This document shows, in pieces, positions 19,121 to 28,252 of a DNA stretch of 64,000 nucleotides. The DNA is from Paenibacillus bovis. Its GTDB lineage: Bacteria > Bacillota > Bacilli > Paenibacillales > Paenibacillaceae. Position numbers and translations under genes: made by a program. The notes under the pieces were generated by a model, which saw only the letters and a program-made list of their open reading frames with translations, was not told where the DNA came from and searched no databases. Where the stretch lies: contig NZ_CP013023.1 in assembly GCF_001421015.2 (NCBI RefSeq), positions 1,288,501 to 1,352,500 on the forward strand. Direction: 5' to 3'. Numbering within the stretch: the stretch's first letter is position 1; every line of letters begins with the position of its first letter.

Positions 19121-19579
19121 TTAATTTTTGTTCAGATTAGGATCTGTGATATAGATACTAGCATCATTTCCTTTTTTCACCCAAGTGACTTTGGCTCCCG
19201 AAGATTCAGCTACAAAGCGTAAATTTACATTAAGAGTATTATCATTAGGATCAATAAATGGCGGAGCCAACAAATCCAATTTTTCACCATTTACATAAGC
19301 TGTATAAGAATTGTTGGTTAATGTAACCGTTGTTTTATCATTTTTGGCAGTTACTGATTTTTTATTGCTATCCCAATTTACGGTCATATTAAGTTTTTCA
19401 AAAATGGGTCTGAAAGGAACATAAGTTACGCCTTTTGAGCCTATTCCAGCAAAGATATTGAGTTGTTGATTGTTTACATAAACCGTTGGTTTTTCGCGCG
19501 AGGCATGGACAACATTTAAAGATGGGATAAGCAGTATAACGGATAGGATAAGAACAAAAAATAATTTGGGCGATTTCAT
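19121..19579 (-). CDS. Small secreted stalk-domain protein (copper amine oxidase N-like), copy 1
   Basis: 152 residues: a signal peptide (KSPKLFFVLILSVILLIPSL...VHA), then one stalk domain with VYVNNQQLNIFAGIG, GVTYVPFRPIFEKLNMTVNWD, an alternating-strand middle and LRFVAESSGAKVTW. These beta domains occur in Paenibacillus cell-surface proteins, often appended to enzymes; standing alone the role is unknown, perhaps wall or polysaccharide binding. ATG 19579 has GGAGG 5 nt upstream. It is a close paralogue of the next gene (19716-20168) in tandem on the minus strand, opposite to the surrounding rhamnogalacturonan genes. Confidence 0.8.
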   Translation of the reverse strand: MKSPKLFFVLILSVILLIPSLNVVHASREKPTVYVNNQQLNIFAGIGSKGVTYVPFRPIFEKLNMTVNWDSNKKSVTAKNDKTTVTLTNNSYTAYVNGEKLDLLAPPFIDPNDNTLNVNLRFVAESSGAKVTWVKKGNDASIYITDPNLNKN

Positions 19580-19715
19580 TAGAACCTCCACAGTTTTTTT
19601 AATAATGAAACGTTACATAGTGCAATCAAAAAGTATTTCATCCTATTTTGATGTCAAAATGACCAATATATCGTTGATAGTATGATGTGATTTTTTATTT
19701 AGCTCATATTGCTCA

Positions 19716-20168
19716 TTATTTCAAATTAGGATTTGTGATGTAAATGTTGGCATCTGTTTCATTTTTAGACCAGTTCACAACTGCACCTGTGGATTCAGCA
19801 ACAAAACGCAAATTCACATAAAATAGTTTGGTGTCTGGATTGTAGACTGGAGGGTTGATTAATTGCACGGCTTTACCATTGACATATGCTGTGTAGGAAT
19901 TATTAGTTAATACGATCGTTGTCTTGCCATCCGTAGCCGTTACTGATTTCTTAGTGTTATCCCAATTGACAGTCATATTGAATTTACTGAAGATTGGTCT
20001 GAATGGAACATAGGTAACACCTATTGCCGAAACCGCAGCATAAATATCCATTTTCTCATTATTCACATAGATTCCAGGATAATCACGAGAAGCATCAGCA
20101 ACATTGAAAATTGGGAGAAGCAGTATTACTGACATCATAAGAGTACATAGAACTTTTAGGTACTTCAT
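19716..20168 (-). CDS. Small secreted stalk-domain protein, copy 2 (tandem paralogue)
   Basis: 150 residues with signal peptide (KYLKVLCTLMMSVILLLPIF...ADA) and the same single stalk domain (GVTYVPFRPIFSKFNMTVNWD, LTNNSYTAYVNGK, LRFVAESTGAVVNW). More than half of its residues are identical by eye to the gene at 19121-19579, so the pair arose by tandem duplication. GGAGG precedes the ATG. No terminator separates the two (137-nt gap), so they may be co-transcribed. Function unknown. Confidence 0.8.
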   Translation of the reverse strand: MKYLKVLCTLMMSVILLLPIFNVADASRDYPGIYVNNEKMDIYAAVSAIGVTYVPFRPIFSKFNMTVNWDNTKKSVTATDGKTTIVLTNNSYTAYVNGKAVQLINPPVYNPDTKLFYVNLRFVAESTGAVVNWSKNETDANIYITNPNLK

Positions 20169-20706
20169 TTTTCAACCTCCATCATTTTATTGTTAATCGA
20201 CTGCTATAATAAGCAGCTAAACTTATTAACGAACATCGATTATGACAATGATAGGTTTCCATTCCAACAGTTTTGACTACATCCTAAATTATTGGAATAA
20301 GAGAGTCTCAATAGCAGCTGTGCATAATCTTATACCATCTGTAGCACCCGAATTATATTCAAATCCGAGTAATAAAATCATATGTACTCTTATCATAAGT
20401 TATGATTGGTACTATTTTTTAAAAATTGGCAAGTGAAACTCTTTCTCTTTATTGTAACTTCATGAATTAATTTACACTTTCATTATGGAAAAGTAAACAT
20501 AAAAATACGCATAACAACGTGATTATATTACTATTTTTCCTTTGGAATTCAGAAGAAATTTGAGTCCGGAATAGCCAAGTTAATAGGTTCTACATTCTAA
20601 TATCATACATTTGAAGTTTTAGAACACTCTGTTTTTTAAACCAAAACATCGGATTTGTGTATTCATTTGCTTTCCAGCATTTGAGAGAATAAAGGCGTAC
20701 CCAATA
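20169..20706. other. Intergenic region before the sugar ABC transporter, no gene seen
   Basis: AT-rich, about 540 bp. A 64-codon frame at 20242-20436 has no convincing ribosome binding site or family resemblance. The right part should hold the promoter of the transporter operon, marked by the cre site at 20707-20720. Confidence 0.4.
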
Positions 20707-20720
20707 TGAAAGCGTTAACA
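20707..20720 (+). promoter_or_regulatory. CcpA catabolite-responsive element (cre)
   Basis: TGAAAGCGTTAACA matches the Bacillus cre consensus TGWAARCGYTWNCW at every position. It is 87 nt upstream of the solute-binding protein ATG, next to TATACT (20741-20746), a possible -10. Binding of CcpA would repress the rhamnogalacturonan transporter operon when preferred sugars are present. Confidence 0.75.
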
Positions 20721-20806
20721 AAATGCTACATAACACTGTTTATACTTGATTCCAGATTGAATGTTCACACTTGCACAGCTGCCTAACTACGAAAGGGGAG
20801 ACTGAA

Positions 20807-22102
20807 ATGAAGATGAGAAAGACAATAGCACTGGCGACGATGGTCGCGATTTTACTCCTGATTACAGCATGCGGCAATTCCGGCGGAGGCAATGCCAGCA
20901 GTGGCGCCCAGGATGGCAAGACGCTGCGGATCGCCTGGTGGGGATCGGATGCGCGTCATGAATATACGCAGAAAGTTATCGATCTCTACAAGAAGCAGAA
21001 TCCCGGCGTGAATATCGATATCGAATATGCTTCCTTTGACGATTACTGGAAAAAGCTCGCTCCGCAAGCTGCTGCCAACCAGCTGCCTGACATTATGCAG
21101 ATGGATATCTCCTACATTAGCCAGTATGCCAAAAACGGTCAGCTGGAAGATCTCAAGCCCTACATCGGCAGCAAAATCAAGCTGGACGATGTCAGCGAGA
21201 ATGTACTCAGCACCGGCCTGATCGGCGGCACGCAGTACGGTATCCCGACAGGGGTTAACGTACTCGGTTACCAGTACAACCCGGAGCTGCTCAAAAAAGC
21301 AGGTATTAACGAAATCCCTGCCAACTGGACATGGGATGATTACAAAAAAATGGCCATGCAAGCCAAAGCAAAAGGCGTGTACTTTGACGAATCCATGGCA
21401 GCCGATATTTTCTTCAACTACTTCCTGAGAACCAAAGGACACTCCCTGTACAATGCAGAGGGTACTGCACTCGGTTATGAAGACGATGCACTATTTACCG
21501 AGTTCTTCGGTACACTGGCCGAGCTGATCAAAGAAGGTGCGGTTCCTTCCCAGGAAACACTGAGCCAGAACAAAGGAATCCTGGAGGAATCCACAGTGGT
21601 CAAAGGTACCGGTATTGGTACATGGCAGTGGTCCAACCAGTTCGTTGCCCTGCAAAAAGTAGCCGATCGTCCGATGGCACTCGCTCCAATGCTCGGACCG
21701 GATATGGAAAAAGGAATCTACATGCAGCCAAGTATGTACTGGTCGATTGCCAGCAGCTCCAAGTCCAAAGATGAAGCCGCCAAATTTATCGACTTCTGGG
21801 TGAATAACGAAGAAGCCAACAAGCTGATCAAAGGTGAGCGCGGTGTACCGATCTCCGCCAAAATCAAGGAATCCGTTACACCGGATCTGACCGAAGCGGA
21901 AAAGCAGGTGTTTGATTTCGTAAGCGAAATGGAACCAAAAGCGTCGCCAATGAGCCCGCCGCCACCAGTAGGTTCGGCAGAAGTCATTGCGACACTGGCC
22001 GACTATGTGGAGCAGATCAATTTTGGACAGACGACAGCCGCCGAAGCCGCACCGAAGTTCCGTGCAGATGCCAATGCAATCCTGTCCAACAATCAACCGT
22101 AA
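20807..22102 (+). CDS. Extracellular solute-binding lipoprotein of a sugar ABC transporter (YesO-like)
   Basis: 431 residues. Lipoprotein signal peptide with lipobox LITAC (Cys at 22), then a type-1 carbohydrate-binding fold: LRIAWWGSDARHEYTQKVIDLYKKQNPGVNIDIEY near the start, and GIYMQPSMYWSIASSSKSKDEAAKFIDFWVN later. It captures oligosaccharides outside the membrane and hands them to the two permeases that follow. ATG 20807 has AAAGGGGAG upstream. By context (kinase/regulator before; SGNH esterase and GH105 after) the ligand is probably an unsaturated rhamnogalacturonan oligosaccharide, as for B. subtilis YesO. The ATPase is not in the cluster; such systems commonly share an MsmX-type ATPase encoded elsewhere. 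Confidence 0.93.
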   Translation: MKMRKTIALATMVAILLLITACGNSGGGNASSGAQDGKTLRIAWWGSDARHEYTQKVIDLYKKQNPGVNIDIEYASFDDYWKKLAPQAAANQLPDIMQMDISYISQYAKNGQLEDLKPYIGSKIKLDDVSENVLSTGLIGGTQYGIPTGVNVLGYQYNPELLKKAGINEIPANWTWDDYKKMAMQAKAKGVYFDESMAADIFFNYFLRTKGHSLYNAEGTALGYEDDALFTEFFGTLAELIKEGAVPSQETLSQNKGILEESTVVKGTGIGTWQWSNQFVALQKVADRPMALAPMLGPDMEKGIYMQPSMYWSIASSSKSKDEAAKFIDFWVNNEEANKLIKGERGVPISAKIKESVTPDLTEAEKQVFDFVSEMEPKASPMSPPPPVGSAEVIATLADYVEQINFGQTTAAEAAPKFRADANAILSNNQP

Positions 22103-22133
22103 CGTGCCATCACCTGCCTCTAACGAATAAACA

Positions 22134-22304
22134 CAATTCCATGCGCTATCTATCGACAGGAATTGCTGAATAGACCTAACCAGCTAGGATTCGTAGCAGA
22201 AAATCACCGCCAGACCAAGCAGGAACCAAACATGCAAAGATGATCAGGGAGGAAGGAGAAGCGGCAGCAGGGCGGAGTGATCGCCAGGCGGCAGGGTTCT
22301 CCTT
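22134..22304 (+). promoter_or_regulatory. Stem-loops between binding-protein and permease genes
   Basis: CAATTCC...GGAATTG (22134-22165) and AAGGAGAA...TTCTCCTT (22253-22304) are inverted repeats without T-runs in the 286-bp gap. Such hairpins after binding-protein genes commonly stabilise the upstream mRNA or reduce read-through so that more binding protein than permease is made. Role inferred. Confidence 0.35.
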
Positions 22305-22388
22305 TTCCCGGCATGTTCATCATGTCTATAGTCGTCCATCTATCCGAGACTGTCACGCACGTATCCCCTGAAGGAGGTGTACAGATTC

Positions 22389-23288
22389 ATGCGGAATCAT
22401 TCCCTCAAAGCCAACCTGACCGGTTATGCCTTTATCAGTCCGTTTATTATCGGATTTCTGGCGTTTACGCTGATCCCGATGTTCATCTCGCTGTATCTGT
22501 CCTTTACGAGCTACAATCTGTTCAGTCCGCCGCGCTGGGTAGGACTCGATAATTTTGAGAAGATGTTTACCGGTGATCCCAAGTACTGGAACTCGGTCAA
22601 AGTTACGCTCTATTACGTGTTTATCGGCGTACCGCTGCGTCTGACCTTTGCGTTGTTCGTAGCGATGATCCTGAATACCGGCTCCAAAATGATCGGCACG
22701 TATCGTACGATCTACTACCTGCCATCCATCATTGGCGGCAGTGTAGCTGTATCGATCATGTGGCGTAACATTTTCAGTGAGCAGGGGATTGTGAACGGAC
22801 TACTGATGGCGCTGGGAGCTGCTCCAGTGCAGTGGTTCGGTGATCCGGGTGCTGCACTCAGCATGCTGATTACCCTGTCGGTATGGCAGTTCGGATCGTC
22901 GATGCTGATCTTCCTCGCCGGTCTCAAAAATATTTCCCCGGAAATGTATGAAGCCGCAAGCGTGGATGGCGCACATCCTGTACGCAAATTTTTCAGTATT
23001 ACGCTGCCGCTGCTCAGTCCAATTATCCTGTTCAACCTGATTATGCAGACGATCAGTGCCTTTATGACATTCGTTCCAGCCTATATCATCTCCAAAGGCG
23101 AAGGCGGTCCGATGGATGGTACAATGCTGTATTCCCTGTATCTGTTCCGTCAGGCCTTCATGTTCAACAATATGGGTTATGCCTCGGCGATGGCATGGGT
23201 CATGCTGATCTTTATCGGTGTACTGACACTTATTTTGTTCAAAACGTCCAAGATGTGGGTGTTCTACGAATCGGAAGGAGGGCGCTAA
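22389..23288 (+). CDS. Sugar ABC transporter permease 1 (MalF/YesP-like)
   Basis: 299 residues with six predicted transmembrane helices, starting with LTGYAFISPFIIGFLAFTLIPMF. The cytoplasmic EAA loop that docks the ATPase is visible (YEAASVDGAHPVRKFFSITLPLLSP). ATG 22389 lies 11 nt after AAGGAGG; GTG 22377 in the same frame overlaps that site and is less likely. It forms the membrane channel together with the next gene, 3 nt away. Confidence 0.93.
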   Translation: MRNHSLKANLTGYAFISPFIIGFLAFTLIPMFISLYLSFTSYNLFSPPRWVGLDNFEKMFTGDPKYWNSVKVTLYYVFIGVPLRLTFALFVAMILNTGSKMIGTYRTIYYLPSIIGGSVAVSIMWRNIFSEQGIVNGLLMALGAAPVQWFGDPGAALSMLITLSVWQFGSSMLIFLAGLKNISPEMYEAASVDGAHPVRKFFSITLPLLSPIILFNLIMQTISAFMTFVPAYIISKGEGGPMDGTMLYSLYLFRQAFMFNNMGYASAMAWVMLIFIGVLTLILFKTSKMWVFYESEGGR

Positions 23289-23291
23289 GTG

Positions 23292-24197
23292 ATGGCTGAA
23301 CCCAAAGCTCCTGTTAGCGAATACGGCGCTATGGCCGGTGCCCGGCTGCAAAAAGGGGCAGTCTGGCGCAAGGTCAAATGGCCGGTCTATCATATCCTCG
23401 TCGGTGCGCTGGCACTGCTCATGCTCTATCCGATCATCTGGATGTTTTTCAGCTCGTTCAAGGAGAGCCGTACAATATTCACTACCGCGACGACACTGCT
23501 GCCTGCAGATTGGGTCTGGTCCAACTATGTGACCGGCTGGCAGGGGATTGGCGGTTACTCGTTCGGTCATTATATGTGGAATTCCTTGGTGATCGTCGTA
23601 CTGTCGACGCTGGGTGTGGTCATCTCGTCTGCGCTGATCGCTTTTGGATTTGCCCGTTTGAATTTTGTCGGACGCAACTTCTGGTTTGGCGTGATGATGG
23701 TGACGCTGATGCTGCCGCATGATGTCGTACTGGTACCTCAGTACATCATTTTCACCAAGCTGGGCTGGCTGAATACGATCAATCCAATCGTGATTCCGCA
23801 GTTCTTCGGCGCACCGTTCTTTATTTTCCTAATGGTGCAGTTTATCCGCACGATTCCCAAAGAGCTGGATGAAGCAGCGACAATCGATGGCTGCGGCAAA
23901 TTCCGCTTGTTCATCCAGATTATTATGCCGCTGATCAAAGCTTCACTGGCGACGGCAGCGATCTTCTCCTTTTACTGGAGATGGGAAGATCTGCTCGGTC
24001 CGGTACTGTATCTGAATTCACCGGATAAGTACACCGTATCCATGGGTCTGAAAATGTTCCTCGATAGCGAATCAGCCTCCAACTGGGGCGGCATGTTCGC
24101 GATGTCGATGGTGAGTCTGCTGCCGGTTATTCTGGTATTCTTCTTGTTCCAAAAGCATATTGTAGAAGGTATCAGCAGCAGCGGTATCAAGGGCTAA
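23292..24197 (+). CDS. Sugar ABC transporter permease 2 (MalG/YesQ-like)
   Basis: 301 residues, six transmembrane helices, with the EAA motif [24 protein letters not shown] and the typical MalG-type opening [21 protein letters not shown] 23292 is preceded by GGAGGG, which overlaps the end of permease 1; a GTG one codon upstream is possible. Partner of the preceding permease. Confidence 0.93.
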   Translation: MAEPKAPVSEYGAMAGARLQKGAVWRKVKWPVYHILVGALALLMLYPIIWMFFSSFKESRTIFTTATTLLPADWVWSNYVTGWQGIGGYSFGHYMWNSLVIVVLSTLGVVISSALIAFGFARLNFVGRNFWFGVMMVTLMLPHDVVLVPQYIIFTKLGWLNTINPIVIPQFFGAPFFIFLMVQFIRTIPKELDEAATIDGCGKFRLFIQIIMPLIKASLATAAIFSFYWRWEDLLGPVLYLNSPDKYTVSMGLKMFLDSESASNWGGMFAMSMVSLLPVILVFFLFQKHIVEGISSSGIKG

Positions 24198-24275
24198 CAG
24201 CCTATTGATATGGCATGATGCTTATATCGCACGATGTATCAGATATAGTCTCTAATCTCAGGAGGATCACCGCCT

Positions 24276-25457
24276 ATGCAGGCAAAAGAAGATACCACTG
24301 CAGATCCCATTGTTACTCCGGTCGTTCCGCAGGAATGGCATTTTGATATCGGGCCCGGTGAACCGGCAGCAGGCTGCATCGGCATCTCGCCGGACAGCCT
24401 GTATACACCGGAATACGGGTATGGATTCCTGCCTGGTGGCGAAGTGTACGGTCGCGACCGGTCAGGGATGCTGGACAGCGGGCAGGCAGAGCTGGTCAGT
24501 CATGTACAGACCAGCTTTTGCATTCTGCTGGGAGCGGTTTTTGCGCTGGATGTACCAGATGGCTATTATCAGGTGAAGCTGACAGTAGGCGATCTGCTGG
24601 CAGCGACTCATACCGTTATCCGGTTTGACAGCTCGCGATTACTGCTGCCGCCGATCTATACACAGGCCGGACAGCTGATCGAAATGCTGTGTACGGTGGC
24701 CGTGCGCAGCGGACAGCTGCGTTTGTCATTTGGCGGCAGAGCGCCAAGGCTGAATCATCTGCAGATTACAGCGGTACCGGACACGCTGAAGCTGGTGCTG
24801 GCAGGTGATTCCACGGTGACCGATCAGCCAGCAGACGGATATCCCTATGCTGGCTGGGGGCAGCTGCTGCCTGCTCGGTTCAGACATGATGTCTGTGTCG
24901 ATAATCATGCGGTATCCGGACGCAGCTCCATGAGCTTTATTCAGGAGGGGCGATTGGATCGTATCCGTGAAGTGCTGCATGCCGGTGATTTTCTGTTCAT
25001 CCAGTTCGGTCATAACGATGAGAAAACAGATGCGGCGCGTCATACCGATCCCTTTACCACCTATAAGCAGTACCTGACCGAGTACATTAATGCTGCCCGG
25101 GACAAGCAGGCAATTCCTGTGCTGCTCACTCCGGTTAGCCGCCGTTCTTTTGATAATGAGGGACGACTGGCAGATACGCATGGCGATTACCTGATAGCCA
25201 TGCGCGAACTGGCGGATGAACAGCAAGTTCCACTGATTGACCTTGCCGAGCGAACCCGTGAGCTGCTCGAACAGCTGGGGCCCGAGGCTAGCAAGGAGCT
25301 GTTTGTCTGGCTGCATCCCGGCGAATATATGAACTTCCCGGCGGGGTCGCAGGATAATACCCATTTCCAGGAATACGGCGCGAACCGGGTAGCGGATCTG
25401 GTTATCCAGGGTATCCGCGAATTGAATCTGCAGCCACTGACTATGTATCTCAGATAA
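24276..25457 (+). CDS. Rhamnogalacturonan acetylesterase-like SGNH hydrolase (RhgT/YesT family)
   Basis: 393 residues, no signal peptide, so probably intracellular. The N-terminal about 165 residues are a beta-sandwich typical of this family (WHFDIGPGEPAAGC... YTPEYGYGF). The hydrolase domain has GDSTV (S179), the G of AVSGRSS, the block-III-like FGHND, and the catalytic D360/H363 in DNTHF. These enzymes remove acetyl groups from galacturonate or rhamnose residues of rhamnogalacturonan-I. CAGGAGG precedes the ATG. It sits between the transporter and a GH105 gene, consistent with deacetylating imported oligosaccharides before hydrolysis. Confidence 0.9.
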   Translation: MQAKEDTTADPIVTPVVPQEWHFDIGPGEPAAGCIGISPDSLYTPEYGYGFLPGGEVYGRDRSGMLDSGQAELVSHVQTSFCILLGAVFALDVPDGYYQVKLTVGDLLAATHTVIRFDSSRLLLPPIYTQAGQLIEMLCTVAVRSGQLRLSFGGRAPRLNHLQITAVPDTLKLVLAGDSTVTDQPADGYPYAGWGQLLPARFRHDVCVDNHAVSGRSSMSFIQEGRLDRIREVLHAGDFLFIQFGHNDEKTDAARHTDPFTTYKQYLTEYINAARDKQAIPVLLTPVSRRSFDNEGRLADTHGDYLIAMRELADEQQVPLIDLAERTRELLEQLGPEASKELFVWLHPGEYMNFPAGSQDNTHFQEYGANRVADLVIQGIRELNLQPLTMYLR

Positions 25458-25497
25458 AAGCTCGAAACTACTTCATTCACCAAGGAGGATGATTTGT

Positions 25498-26649
25498 GTG
25501 CCAGCATTGCAATTTGATGAACAGCATATCAAGCAAGTAATCGATCGTGTGGTAGACCGTACATTTAATATGGACTTTCATTGGGATTGGCCGGGAGGCG
25601 TAGCCTTTTATGGAGTATGTGAAGCCTATGAAGCAACCGGCAAGCGTGAATATCTGGACCGGCTGCGTGTCTGGGTCGACGAGAATATTGCTGATGGGCT
25701 GCCGCCGCTGTCGGTAAACGGCGTATCGATCGGTCACTGCCTGCTCACGTTATATGAAGCGACCGGCGAAGAGCAGTATTTGCAGATAGCCAAGGAAATG
25801 GCCGAATTCCTCGATACAAAGGCCGAACGTTTTGCCGAAGGCATTTTCCAGCATACGGTCAATTCGGTGACAGATGTATTTCCGCAGCAGGCGTGGGTAG
25901 ATACGATGTTCATGGCCGGTTATTATCTGCTGCGTATCGGACATCTGCTGGGCAACCAGCGCTACTTTGACGATGGGCTACGGCAGTATCATGGTCACGA
26001 GGAGCTGCTGCAGGACCCGGATACCAACCTGTACTATCATGGCTGGGATCATATGAACCAGAATCATATGTCCTCGATCTACTGGGCGCGTGGCAACTCC
26101 TGGGCGGCTCTCACCATGTCCAAAGCACTCAAGTATATTCCGGTGCAGCACCCGTCCTATATGATTATCGACGGTTCGATGCGGGATCAGCTCAGTACAC
26201 TGGTACGCCTGCAATCACCGGAGGGACTATGGCATACAGTGCTGGACGACGAATCCTCGTATCTGGAGACGTCGGGTTCGGCAGGTATCGCTGCTGCTCT
26301 GCTGACCCAGGGACGCATGTATAACAAATATACACAGAAATCGATCGACGGTATTCTCGCCCGGATCAAGGATGATGGCACAGTGACTGGCGTATCGGCA
26401 GGTACAGCAGTCATGAACGATATCGACGGTTACCGTCAGGTACCGGAGAAGCGTATTCAGGGCTGGGGACAGGGACTCACGCTGGCTTTCCTGGCACAGA
26501 TTCTGCGTACCAAAGAAGACCTGTACGGACAAACGATGACCAAGTCGGCTGCTCCCGAAGTGTCTCGTTCCACTGCTCCGGAGATGTCTGCTTCGACGGA
26601 GCAGGCATCAGAGTCGTCCGAAGCGAGAAGCGGTGTAGAAACGCTCTAA
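25498..26649 (+). CDS. Unsaturated rhamnogalacturonyl hydrolase, GH105 (YteR/YesR-like)
   Basis: 383 residues with an (alpha/alpha)6-barrel pattern. The catalytic aspartate is D135 in QQAWVDTMFMAGY, and the family motif YWARGNSW is at 195-202. It removes the unsaturated galacturonyl residue left by rhamnogalacturonan lyases, working in the cytosol on imported oligosaccharides. The start is GTG 25498, 9 nt after AAGGAGG (25482-25488); ATG 25489 in the same frame directly abuts that site and is too close. The last about 35 residues (APEVSRSTAPEMSAS...) are a Ser/Glu-rich tail beyond the barrel, unusual for the family. Last gene of the operon; a terminator follows. Confidence 0.92.
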   Translation: MPALQFDEQHIKQVIDRVVDRTFNMDFHWDWPGGVAFYGVCEAYEATGKREYLDRLRVWVDENIADGLPPLSVNGVSIGHCLLTLYEATGEEQYLQIAKEMAEFLDTKAERFAEGIFQHTVNSVTDVFPQQAWVDTMFMAGYYLLRIGHLLGNQRYFDDGLRQYHGHEELLQDPDTNLYYHGWDHMNQNHMSSIYWARGNSWAALTMSKALKYIPVQHPSYMIIDGSMRDQLSTLVRLQSPEGLWHTVLDDESSYLETSGSAGIAAALLTQGRMYNKYTQKSIDGILARIKDDGTVTGVSAGTAVMNDIDGYRQVPEKRIQGWGQGLTLAFLAQILRTKEDLYGQTMTKSAAPEVSRSTAPEMSASTEQASESSEARSGVETL

Positions 26650-26775
26650 GCCACAAGCGTTGTAGAGAAGCTTTACACCAGAACCCATTATTTTGTTCAA
26701 AGTATAACCGTTGACTACTACAGGCAGTCTATTCATCATGCATCAATCAGTACGCTGACAGATTCTACTGAAAAT

Positions 26776-26838
26776 AAATCCCCCTTCGCACAGATGATCC
26801 GCAGTATAGCGGTATCGTTAGTGAAAAGGGGGATTTTC
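26776..26838. terminator. Bidirectional terminator after the GH105 gene
   Basis: AAATCCCCCTT (26776-26786) and AAGGGGGATTTT (26826-26837) pair across a 39-nt loop; T-rich on the plus side and fairly so on the minus side, so it may stop both the rhamnogalacturonan operon and the opposing gene. Confidence 0.75.
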
Positions 26839-26912
26839 GTTTGCAGTTACAGACCATATCATAGGTGCCTTGCAATATGAATAGAGCAGGCGCTTTATCA
26901 ATGGAGCTTGAT

Positions 26913-27002
26913 CTACAGCAACCAGCGTGTTGCCCAGAGGCGGCCAAGGCTATATTCGGGTCGGCTACCAAACTCCTCGCTATGTAGCAGCTTCTCCGTC
27001 AC
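26913..27002 (-). CDS. Possible 29-residue coupled ORF
   Basis: A GTG start overlaps the stop of the preceding minus-strand gene (26999-28126) as GTGA, the classic translational-coupling overlap. The 29-residue product (TEKLLHSEEFGSRPEYSLGR then LWATRWLL) is well ordered and amphipathic but resembles nothing I know. It could be a true coupled small protein or the remnant of a longer C-terminus of the upstream gene separated by a frameshift. Low confidence. Confidence 0.25.
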   Translation of the reverse strand: MTEKLLHSEEFGSRPEYSLGRLWATRWLL

Positions 27003-28126
27003 ATCAACGGTACTTTGGCGATAGTGAACTCCCGATTTATATTTTCAACTAGCAGATACAATATACCCTGCTCGTAATTGATATACCGGTAGCTGATCCG
27101 CTGGGAAGGCTCGGCGGTTTCCCATATTTTTTTGCCACTGCTGTCATACAGATACAGCATGTTGGCAGCCTTGTCGGCGAGGAATAGCTGACCATGACTG
27201 TAATCGGTCTCCCACTTGCTGTTCTGATCGGCCAGGGTACGGGTTACCTCTGCCAGCAGCTTGCCTGTTTTTACATTGTATCTGACATATAGGGGATACG
27301 GCACTTCGGTATTCAGTCCGAGTGAATTTCGCAAAATATTGCTGGTGTAAATAACGGCTTGGCCATTTTCCAGCTGCAGCTGCGCTTTCAGATTCCATGG
27401 TGTCTTGATGATATGCGGCTTGCTGCCCGCTTTTGACGTATCGAACAGCTCAAATACAGATTGCGTCTGCATCAGGCGGTCTGCCTGATAGGCAATTACC
27501 AGATCATTACCCTGATATTCCACCTGGATGCTGGTTGCATGGTCGTAATCACGGTTTTGGCGGGTTGGTGAAGTGAATGTCTGAATCGGCTTTTTCCATG
27601 GAGACTGGTAAATGTAAATCCGGTCGCCTGCTTGAAGCGCTACTTTTTCCTTTTGTCCGGATTTGTTCGGAGCGGACCAGCCGATTTGGGCGGATGGGTC
27701 GCTTTTTAGCAGCTTGAGCAGAGCATCCGGATAGCTGGATTGGGACAGTATTTTGCCGGTGATAGACAGGACGATCTTTTGCAATTTGTTGTTGTTTTGC
27801 ACCAGTAGTACAATTTTGGCATTACCAGGCATAACTTTGCAGCTGTAGATATGATCGTAGGACTGATTCCATTGTTCTGTAGATGCTCCGGTATCCGCCA
27901 TATAGATGTGCTGACGGTCTGTATCGATAAACAGAGCCTGTCCATGGGTCAGACTGATAATATCCGTATGGATATAGAAATCTTCCGGAAAGGACTGCAG
28001 ATCCGCAGGCAGTCTGCTGTGTTCTGTCGACAGGCTGCTTTTATCCGTGGCTGGCACTTGCGCAGCCTGAACAGATAGAGGAAGCACAAGCGTCAGAGCA
28101 AGAAGCAGTAAAGCGGCTTTTTTCAT
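26999..28126 (-). CDS. Secreted protein with beta-propeller-like repeats, unknown function
   Basis: 375 residues. Signal peptide KKAALLLLALTLVLPLSVQAA, then repeating strand-turn-strand units with aromatic/Asp pairs (QALFIDTDRQHIYMADTG, DRIYIYQSPWKKPIQTF, QLFLADKAANMLYLYDSSGKKIW), which suggests a PQQ/WD-like propeller. ATG 28126 is preceded by AAGGA; an ATG further upstream at 28150 would place charged residues before the signal peptide and overlap the ribosome binding site. Extracellular binding or sensing is plausible; I cannot name a ligand. An 8-bp inverted repeat (28170-28177/28202-28209) lies in the promoter region. Confidence 0.75.
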   Translation of the reverse strand: MKKAALLLLALTLVLPLSVQAAQVPATDKSSLSTEHSRLPADLQSFPEDFYIHTDIISLTHGQALFIDTDRQHIYMADTGASTEQWNQSYDHIYSCKVMPGNAKIVLLVQNNNKLQKIVLSITGKILSQSSYPDALLKLLKSDPSAQIGWSAPNKSGQKEKVALQAGDRIYIYQSPWKKPIQTFTSPTRQNRDYDHATSIQVEYQGNDLVIAYQADRLMQTQSVFELFDTSKAGSKPHIIKTPWNLKAQLQLENGQAVIYTSNILRNSLGLNTEVPYPLYVRYNVKTGKLLAEVTRTLADQNSKWETDYSHGQLFLADKAANMLYLYDSSGKKIWETAEPSQRISYRYINYEQGILYLLVENINREFTIAKVPLM

Positions 28127-28252
28127 GATGAATTCCTTCTTTCGGGTCAATAGGTGTATAGCTAGCCAGATAGTTAGTTAGGTAGGCAATGTAATTGTAC
28201 TCTAACTATACTCTATTGAGCAGCGAAAAAGTAATCCATTCTGCAGGATCAT

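Noticed and set aside
20242..20436. 64-codon frame upstream of the sugar transporter
   Set aside because: No credible ribosome binding site and no similarity to known proteins.
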